Shown piece after piece: positions 26,656 through 32,153 of a stretch of 32,153 nucleotides of DNA (position 1 is its first letter; each line of letters starts with the position of its first letter). A program made the translations under genes and the position numbers. Origin of the DNA: an uncultured Sterolibacterium sp. (GTDB taxonomy: Bacteria; Pseudomonadota; Gammaproteobacteria; Burkholderiales; Rhodocyclaceae); NCBI GenBank assembly GCA_903832735.1, contig CAILCO010000035.1:1-32153 (forward strand), read 5' to 3'. Under the pieces are notes generated by a model that was not told where the DNA came from, did not search any database, and was given only the letters and a program-made list of their open reading frames with translations.

Positions 26656-27621
26656 CTAATCCACCTTCGCGCCCGATTCCTTCACCACCTTGGCCCACTT
26701 GGCGGATTCCGCCTTGATGTAGGCGGCGAACTGTTCCGGCGTGTTGCCGACAGGTTCGGCGCCCTGGCCCGAGAGGCGTTCCCTGATTTCGGGCGCACTC
26801 AAGGCCTTGACGATGTCGGCATTGATCTTGTTGACGATTTCCCTGGGCGTTCCGGCCGGGGCGAGCACACCGAACCAGGAACTGGCCTCGAAGCCGGGGA
26901 CGCCGGATTCGGCGACCGTCGGCACGTCGGGCAGGGCGCTCGAGCGGTGGCTGGAAGTCACCGCCAGTGCGCGCAATTTGCCGGACTTGATATGCTGTAT
27001 CGACGAGGGCAGGTTGTCGAACATCATGTTGGTCTGGCCGCCCAGGAGGTCGGTGAGCGCGGGGGCGCTGCCCTTATAGGGTATGTGCAGCATCGTGGTG
27101 CCGGTCATGCTCTTGAACAGTTCTCCGGCGAGGTGTATCGACGTGCCGTTGCCCGAGGAGGCGAAGGTGAGTTCGCCCGGTTTGGCCTTGATCAGTGCGA
27201 TCAATTCCTTCACGGATTTAGCCGGCAAGGACGGATGCACCACCAGGACGTTGGGCACCGAGGCGACCAGAGTGACCGGGGCGAAATCCTTGACCGGATC
27301 GAAAGGCAGCCGGGAGTAAAGACTGGCGTTGATGGCATGGGTGCCGACAGTGCCCATCAGCAGCGTGTAACCGTCCGGCACCGCCTTGGCGACGATTTCG
27401 GTGCCGATGTTGCCGCCGGCGCCGGGGCGGTTGTCGATGAGCACCTGCTGGCCCCAGGCCTCGTAGAGTTTCTGGGCGACTGAGCGGGCCAGGATGTCGG
27501 TGGTGCCGCCGGGCGGGAAGGGTACCACCAGCCTGACCGGCTTGTTCGGATAAGCCTGGGCAAATGCCAGCGTTGCGGCGAGGCAGAGCAAGACGGCGCA
27601 CAGCGTTCTGACAAGGCGCAT
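26656..27621 (-). CDS. Bug/TctC-family periplasmic solute-binding protein (second of three)
   Basis: A 321-residue protein with a signal peptide ending near residue 22 ([10 protein letters not shown]). Bug motifs are [50 protein letters not shown] and [20 protein letters not shown]. It is clearly of the same family as its two neighbours but differs throughout, so it is not a recent duplicate. The start at 27621 has AAGGAG upstream at good spacing; the longer frame to 27660 lacks a signal peptide at its N-terminus. Confidence 0.93.
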   Translation of the reverse strand: MRLVRTLCAVLLCLAATLAFAQAYPNKPVRLVVPFPPGGTTDILARSVAQKLYEAWGQQVLIDNRPGAGGNIGTEIVAKAVPDGYTLLMGTVGTHAINASLYSRLPFDPVKDFAPVTLVASVPNVLVVHPSLPAKSVKELIALIKAKPGELTFASSGNGTSIHLAGELFKSMTGTTMLHIPYKGSAPALTDLLGGQTNMMFDNLPSSIQHIKSGKLRALAVTSSHRSSALPDVPTVAESGVPGFEASSWFGVLAPAGTPREIVNKINADIVKALSAPEIRERLSGQGAEPVGNTPEQFAAYIKAESAKWAKVVKESGAKVD

Positions 27622-27656
27622 GGAGGTCTCCTTCAGGTGAAGCAAACAGCGTCGCC

Positions 27657-28649
27657 TCAATCAGCGCTGATGTTGTTCTTCTTGATGATCAACGCCCAGC
27701 GGGTATAGTCTTTTTTCATCAGCGCAGCCATCTCCGCGCTGGAATTCGACGCCGCGTCCAGCCCCTGCTTCTCGAAGGCGCTCTTCACCTCGGGCAGCGC
27801 GAGGATAGTCCGCAACTCGCTGTTCAACCGGGCGACGATCGGCGCCGGCGTGCCCTTGGGCGCGAGGAAGGCGTACCACATGTCCACTTCCGCGCCCTTG
27901 ATGCCGAGTTCCTGCAAGGTCGGCAGGTCGGGCGCCATCGGGTGGCGCTTCGGACTGCCGACCGCGAGCGCCTTAAGCTTGCCCGCCTTGACATAGGGCA
28001 TGCCGACGTGAATGGGGATGAACATCAGGTCGATTGAGCCCGAGAGCATGTCGACGACGGCACCGGCGCTGCCCTTGTAGGGGATGTGCAACAGGTCGGT
28101 GCCGGTGAGATCCTTGAACAGTTCCATGGCCATGTGGTGGGGCGTGCCGATGCCGGGCGAGCCGTAGGTAAGCTTGCCCGGTGATGCTTTCGCCTTGGCA
28201 ATCAGATCGGCGACACTGACGATCCCGGTCTTCGGGATCGTCGCGAGCATCAGCGTACCCCATGCACCGAGCGAGATCGGTACGAAATCGGTGAGCGGAT
28301 TGAAGGGCACGCTCTTGTACAGATTGGCGGCCATCAGCATGGTGTTCGCACCGACCATCAGGGTGTAACCGTCGGGCGCCGCCTTGGCGACTGCATCGGC
28401 GCCGATGTTGCCGGAGGCGCCGGCCTTGTTCTCGACGATCACCGCCTGGCCCAGGCGCTCGCCGAGTTTCGGCGCGACGATCCGCGCTATCGTGTCCATG
28501 CCGGTGCCCGGCGTGAACGGCACGATCAACCTGATAGTCTGCGTCGGCCAGGCCCGGCCGCCGCTCTGCGCATAAGTGACCTGGCAGAGGCTGGCAGCCG
28601 CGAGTGTTGCGAGCGCTGCGAGAAGTATGCGAAATAAACTGCGCAGCAT
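27657..28649 (-). CDS. Bug/TctC-family periplasmic solute-binding protein (third of three)
   Basis: A 330-residue protein. The signal peptide spans about residues 1-27 ([20 protein letters not shown], then LCQVTYAQ), followed by [20 protein letters not shown] and [20 protein letters not shown], with PDGYTLMVG and [20 protein letters not shown]. The ATG at 28649 is preceded by GAGGGA. The same frame is open upstream to 29501, but that part lies in the wrong frame of tctA and has no family resemblance. It is the binding protein closest to the permease genes, so it is the likeliest native partner of TctAB. Confidence 0.93.
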   Translation of the reverse strand: MLRSLFRILLAALATLAAASLCQVTYAQSGGRAWPTQTIRLIVPFTPGTGMDTIARIVAPKLGERLGQAVIVENKAGASGNIGADAVAKAAPDGYTLMVGANTMLMAANLYKSVPFNPLTDFVPISLGAWGTLMLATIPKTGIVSVADLIAKAKASPGKLTYGSPGIGTPHHMAMELFKDLTGTDLLHIPYKGSAGAVVDMLSGSIDLMFIPIHVGMPYVKAGKLKALAVGSPKRHPMAPDLPTLQELGIKGAEVDMWYAFLAPKGTPAPIVARLNSELRTILALPEVKSAFEKQGLDAASNSSAEMAALMKKDYTRWALIIKKNNISAD

Positions 28650-28717
28650 GGGTGTTCCCTCAAAGATAGTAATAATTAATGGGTAAGCGTAAGCGGCCGC
28701 TATTTTAACCCCATCTC

Positions 28718-30217
28718 CTATTCGACGAACACATCCTCGCGCTTCTTGCGTACTGCGGGCGCTACGACGATGAGCAGCATGATGCCCGCGGCGACGAGCA
28801 TGGCCAGGGAAATCGGATGGGTGAAGAACACCGTGGCGTCTCCCCGAGAGAGCAGCATGGCGCGGCGCAGGTTCTCCTCCATCATCGGTCCCAGGATGAA
28901 GCCCAGGAGCAGGGGCGCAGGCTCGCAGGAGAGCTTGACGAAGACATAGCCGAGCAGGCCGAAAATTACCGCCAGGTGAATATCGAAGCTGCTGTTCGAC
29001 AGGCTGTAAATGCCGATCGCGCAAAACAGCAGGATCGCCGGGAAGAGCATGCGGTAGGGCACGGTCAGCAGTTTCACCCACATGCCGATCATCGGCAGGT
29101 TGAGCACCACCAGCATCAGATTGCCTACCCACATGCTGGCGATCATGCCCCAGAACAGTTCGGGCTGGTTGGTGACGATCTGCGGGCCGGGTTGGATGCC
29201 GTGGATGGTCATGGCCCCGACCATCAGTGCCATCACCGGGTTGGACGGGATGCCCAGGGTCAGAAGAGGGATGAACGAGGTCTGGGCCCCGGCATTGTTG
29301 GCTGACTCCGGCGCTGCCACGCCCTCGATCGCACCCTTGCCGAAGTTGGCGCGGTTCTTCGATACCTTCTTCTCGAACGAGTAAGCGGCGAAGGAGGCCA
29401 GGAGCGCTCCGCCGCCGGGCAGGATGCCGAGGATGGAGCCGATCACGGTGCCGCGCAGCACCGCCGGCGTCGCCGCCTTGAAGTCGGCCTTGGTCAGCCA
29501 CAGTCCGCTGACCTTCTTGAAGAAGACCTCGCGGGTTTCCTTCAGTTCGAGATTGACGATGACTTCGGTGAAGCCGAACACGCCCATCGCGACGATGACG
29601 AAGCCGATGCCGTCGGAGAGTTCTGCTATGTCGAAGGCGAAGCGCGAGACCCCGGAATTCACGTCGGTGCCGACCAGGCCAAGGAGCAGACCGAGCACGA
29701 TCATGGCGATGGCCTTGATCAGCGAACCGTGGGCCAGCACCACCGCCGCCACCAAGCCCATTACCATCAGGGAAAAGTATTCGGCCGGGCCGAATTTCAG
29801 CGCGACTTCGGCCAGGGGCGGCGCGAAGCCGGCGATCACCACGGTGGCGACGCAGCCGGCGAAGAAGGAGCCCAGGGCGGCGACGCAGAGCGCCGCGCCG
29901 GCCCTGCCTTGTCGCGCCATCTGGTAACCGTCGAGACAGGTCACCACCGAGGAGGTCTCGCCCGGGATGTTGACCAGGATCGCCGAAGTGGAGCCGCCGT
30001 ATTGCGCGCCGTAATAAATGCCGGCGAGCATGATCAGGGCCGTGACCGGGTTCAGGGCGAAAGTCGCGGGCAGGAGCATGGCGATCGTGGCCACAGGTCC
30101 TATTCCCGGCAGGACGCCGATCAGGGTGCCCAGGAGCACGCCGAAGAAACAGTAGAGCATGTTGATCGGCGTCATCGCGACGCCCAGGCCCAGGATCAGG
30201 TTGCTGATGATTTCCAT
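28718..30217 (-). CDS. tctA: Tripartite tricarboxylate transporter large permease subunit (TctA)
   Basis: A 499-residue inner-membrane protein with about 11-12 hydrophobic segments. It carries out proton or sodium-driven uptake of the ligand delivered by a Bug protein, together with TctB. Signature regions are LIGVLPGIGPVATIAMLLP, IYYGAQYGGSTSAILVNIPG, the similar second-half IGSILGILPGGGALLA and LGIPSNPVMALMVG. The two half-molecule repeats are visible. TAGGAGAG precedes the ATG, which is 8 nt after tctB. Confidence 0.95.
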   Translation of the reverse strand: MEIISNLILGLGVAMTPINMLYCFFGVLLGTLIGVLPGIGPVATIAMLLPATFALNPVTALIMLAGIYYGAQYGGSTSAILVNIPGETSSVVTCLDGYQMARQGRAGAALCVAALGSFFAGCVATVVIAGFAPPLAEVALKFGPAEYFSLMVMGLVAAVVLAHGSLIKAIAMIVLGLLLGLVGTDVNSGVSRFAFDIAELSDGIGFVIVAMGVFGFTEVIVNLELKETREVFFKKVSGLWLTKADFKAATPAVLRGTVIGSILGILPGGGALLASFAAYSFEKKVSKNRANFGKGAIEGVAAPESANNAGAQTSFIPLLTLGIPSNPVMALMVGAMTIHGIQPGPQIVTNQPELFWGMIASMWVGNLMLVVLNLPMIGMWVKLLTVPYRMLFPAILLFCAIGIYSLSNSSFDIHLAVIFGLLGYVFVKLSCEPAPLLLGFILGPMMEENLRRAMLLSRGDATVFFTHPISLAMLVAAGIMLLIVVAPAVRKKREDVFVE

Positions 30218-30225
30218 GATCTCTC

Positions 30226-30669
30226 CTACCAGGGCCCGATCGGGAACTGCAGTTGCAGTCCGTAGTTGAATATCGCCACCGAACCGACGGCCAGGATCAA
30301 AGCCAGGGCCAGCACCTCTTTCAGCTTGAACTCATGTCCACCCAGCGCCGAGACGACGATCAAAGCGAAGATCGCCACCACCAGGCCCAGGCTCTGCAAG
30401 GCGAAGGCGAAGAGCATGATGCTGCCCAGGACATAGAGCAGCGGCTTCCAGTTGAAGCGGCCGACCGGCTGTCCGGCGAAGACCAGGCCGCGCAGCGAAG
30501 TGAACAGGCCCAGGGCGATCAGGATGCCACCCAATACCGACGGGAAATAGCCCGGCCCCATCTTCGCCGCGCTGCCGAAGGCATAGCTGCGGGCGAAAAA
30601 TATCGCCGCTCCCCCAAAAACGATGAACATCACGCCGGCCCAGAAATCCTGCGGATCGCGGATTTTCAT
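30226..30669 (-). CDS. tctB: Tripartite tricarboxylate transporter small permease subunit (TctB)
   Basis: A 147-residue protein with four predicted membrane helices (around MFIVFGGAAIFFAR, VLGGILIALGLFTSL, LYVLGSIMLFAFALQ and LALILAVGSVAIFNYG). FWAGVMFIVFGG and KMGPGYFPSVLGGIL near the N-terminus are typical of TctB. AGGAG precedes the ATG closely. The tctB-tctA-tctC order seen here is a common arrangement of the family. Confidence 0.92.
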   Translation of the reverse strand: MKIRDPQDFWAGVMFIVFGGAAIFFARSYAFGSAAKMGPGYFPSVLGGILIALGLFTSLRGLVFAGQPVGRFNWKPLLYVLGSIMLFAFALQSLGLVVAIFALIVVSALGGHEFKLKEVLALALILAVGSVAIFNYGLQLQFPIGPW

Positions 30670-30716
30670 TTGTCTCCTCCCCCGTTTGAAATATTTTGTA
30701 ATAGTTTCGCACGATA

Positions 30717-31934
30717 CTACGGATTCGCCTGGTTTGTGACATTGGCATCGCGCAATGCGGCGATTTCATCGTCGCTGTAGCCGATTTCGCGCAGCACTTC
30801 GCAGCCGTGTTCGCCCAGGCGTGGAGCCGGTCGGGAATTATTCGGCGGCGTGCCGGACCAAGTGCTGGGCACACCCATTTCGCGTATCCGTCCTTCACTG
30901 GGATGTTCCCGCCAGGTGAAGAAGCCGACGCTGGCCAGATGTTCGTCGTCGATCAGGTCGTCGAGGGAATTCATCCGCGACACCGGCAGGTCCGCCGCCG
31001 CCAGGATCTCCAGCCATTCCGCGCTACTGCGCCCGGCGATCACCTCGGCGACGAAGGCATAGACTTCGCGGATCCGCGCGGCACGGTTGCCGTGCGAAGA
31101 GAACAGCGGGTCGCGGGCAAAGCGTTCGGCCTGGCCGATGGCCGCGAAGAAACGCTGCCACTGAGCGTCGTTATAGACCAGCAAGCAGATGTGTCCATCC
31201 AAGGTGGCATAGGGGCGGCGATCAGGCGCCAGCATGCGCTGGTAACCGGCTTCGCCCAGCGGCGGGTCGAAGCTCTTCCCGGCCATGTTGTCGCTCAAAA
31301 CGAACTGGGCCAGGGACTCGAACATCGGCACCTCGACCGCCTGGCCCCGGCCGTTGCGCTCACGGCTATAAAGCGCCGCGGTGACGGCATTGACGACATT
31401 GAGACCGGTGGCCCGGTCGGCCAGGGTGATCGGCGTGTAGCGCGGTTCATGGCCGCTTTGCTGTGCCTGCATCCAGGGTACGCCGATTGCGCCCTGGATC
31501 AGGTCGTCATAAGCGGCCTGGGCGGCGTAGGGACCGGCCTGGCCGTAACCGAAGCAGCCGACATGGATGATGCGCGGATTGCTTTTCGCCATCTCCGTGT
31601 AGGCTAGGCCCAGCCTGGTCAGGGCCTGGGGCCGGACGTTGTAGACGAAGACGTCGGCCGTTGCGGTCAGCCTGAGTAGTGCGTCTCGTCCTGCCGACTG
31701 CTTCAGGTCGAGGACGATGCTGCGCTTGTTGCGGTTGAGGTGGAGCAAGATATGCCCCATGCCCGGGTTCCGCATCGGCCCGACCTGGCGCATGTTGTCG
31801 CCGGCGAAGGATTCCACCTTGATCACGTCGGCGCCAAGGTCGGCGAGTATCTGCGTCGCATAGGGACCCATCACCACCGTGGTCAGGTCGATGATGCGCA
31901 CGCCGGCCAGCGGGCCTTGCAAGTCCGGTGTCAT
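30717..31934 (-). CDS. Family III CoA-transferase (CaiB/BaiF type)
   Basis: A 405-residue cytoplasmic enzyme that moves CoA between carboxylic acids through an enzyme-bound aspartyl intermediate. It opens GPLAGVRIIDLTTVVMGPYA and ILADLGADVIKVES, the standard family start; LNRNKRSIVLDLK and YGQAGPYAAQAAYDDLIQ follow, the latter containing the likely catalytic Asp (Asp143 by pattern). The C-terminal half has the interlocked-dimer-type sequence (PRLGEHGCEVLREIGYSDDE). Substrates cannot be assigned. No Shine-Dalgarno sequence precedes the ATG at 31934. It is the first gene of the seven-gene operon, 47 nt before tctB, and is the only CoA-activating enzyme visible. Confidence 0.92.
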   Translation of the reverse strand: MTPDLQGPLAGVRIIDLTTVVMGPYATQILADLGADVIKVESFAGDNMRQVGPMRNPGMGHILLHLNRNKRSIVLDLKQSAGRDALLRLTATADVFVYNVRPQALTRLGLAYTEMAKSNPRIIHVGCFGYGQAGPYAAQAAYDDLIQGAIGVPWMQAQQSGHEPRYTPITLADRATGLNVVNAVTAALYSRERNGRGQAVEVPMFESLAQFVLSDNMAGKSFDPPLGEAGYQRMLAPDRRPYATLDGHICLLVYNDAQWQRFFAAIGQAERFARDPLFSSHGNRAARIREVYAFVAEVIAGRSSAEWLEILAAADLPVSRMNSLDDLIDDEHLASVGFFTWREHPSEGRIREMGVPSTWSGTPPNNSRPAPRLGEHGCEVLREIGYSDDEIAALRDANVTNQANP

Positions 31935-32043
31935 GAGGTGCGGAGGAGCATGATGGGCGAATCTTCATTCTAGCAACCTTGTTATTGGCATGGCTTTACT
32001 GGGTATTAATATATGGCTCATTTAGCGAATGATGTTGTTGAAC
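31935..32043. promoter_or_regulatory. AT-rich upstream region of the CoA-transferase/transporter operon with an inverted repeat
   Basis: This short stretch is richer in A+T than its surroundings, as expected of a promoter. An inverted repeat TCATT-TAGCG-AATGA lies at 32018-32032, and TATATTAAT-like sequence (minus strand) next to it could be a -10 region, but I cannot fit a clear -35. No regulator gene is visible in the window. Confidence 0.3.
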
Positions 32044-32153
32044 TCATACCCTGACGGCGAGAGCGACCAACTGCACGGGATCCGGGCTGAATCGCGGCGA
32101 CCGGTCGAGCGCCCTGAACCAACCGAGATAATTTGCGAGGTATTTCGTGGCTA
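32044..32153 (-). CDS. C-terminal end of a probable transposase (partial, runs off the right edge)
   Basis: On the minus strand an open frame of 35 residues enters from the window edge and ends with TGA at 32044-32046. It reads TKYLANYLGWFRALDRSPRF, then SPDPVQLVALAVRV. The TKYLxNYLGWFRxLD pattern recalls the C-terminus of IS transposases, possibly of the IS1595 group. The assignment rests on memory of this short motif. If right, an insertion sequence borders the accessory operon. Confidence 0.4.
   Translation of the reverse strand, partial: ATKYLANYLGWFRALDRSPRFSPDPVQLVALAVRV

Noticed and set aside
28650-29501. Upstream extension that would fuse about 280 residues to the third Bug protein
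   Set aside because: It runs through tctA in another frame; the signal peptide and ribosome binding site at 28649 fix the real start.

Overview
The window looks like a chromosomal segment of a GC-rich betaproteobacterium, probably Rhodocyclales or a near relative. The evidence is gene order: a yceD-rpmF-plsX-fabH-fabD-fabG-acpP-fabF run, a rne/rluC divergent pair, and nadB divergent from rpoE-rseA-rseB-mucD-glutaredoxin. The taxon is inferred from family resemblance and synteny; no search was run.

Left edge (1-677): the end of a decayed mobile element beside a tRNA. A tRNA-Asn gene with a good promoter is followed, in the same direction, by the remains of a tyrosine-recombinase integrase. 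The integrase has lost most of its middle, carries two single-base frameshifts, and is cut at about position 133 by the end of an IS3-like insertion sequence that runs off the window.

Housekeeping core (775-24676): an AsmA-like envelope protein; a class I aromatic aminotransferase convergent with it; uvrB; RNase E with a long structured leader; rluC, a HAD phosphatase, a small Rieske protein and SppA as one overlapping operon; a Maf-type pyrophosphatase; then the large-subunit protein L32 and fatty acid/phospholipid genes as one operon (DUF177, L32, PlsX, FabH, FabD, FabG, ACP, FabF, YgfX-like). L-aspartate oxidase ends against that operon. Divergent from it is the envelope-stress operon: sigma-E, anti-sigma RseA, RseB, the MucD/DegP protease and a glutaredoxin-like protein.

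Accessory region (24719-32153): seven same-strand, closely spaced genes encode a tripartite tricarboxylate-type uptake system (TctA, TctB and three different Bug/TctC periplasmic binding proteins), an alpha/beta hydrolase and a family III CoA-transferase. It reads as an operon for taking up an organic acid, or a precursor of one, and activating it to a CoA ester. It occupies the place after the glutaredoxin gene where lepA is usually found in betaproteobacteria, and the tail of what looks like a transposase lies at its far side.

Most items of interest are regulatory or mobile: the degraded tRNA-linked integrase, tandem SD-like repeats with minimal ORFs before rseA, a possibly leaderless start of the fatty-acid operon, the rne promoter placed inside rluC, and the interposed transporter/CoA-transferase operon. 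I found no CRISPR array, toxin-antitoxin pair (apart from the YgfX-like protein) or recognised defence system.
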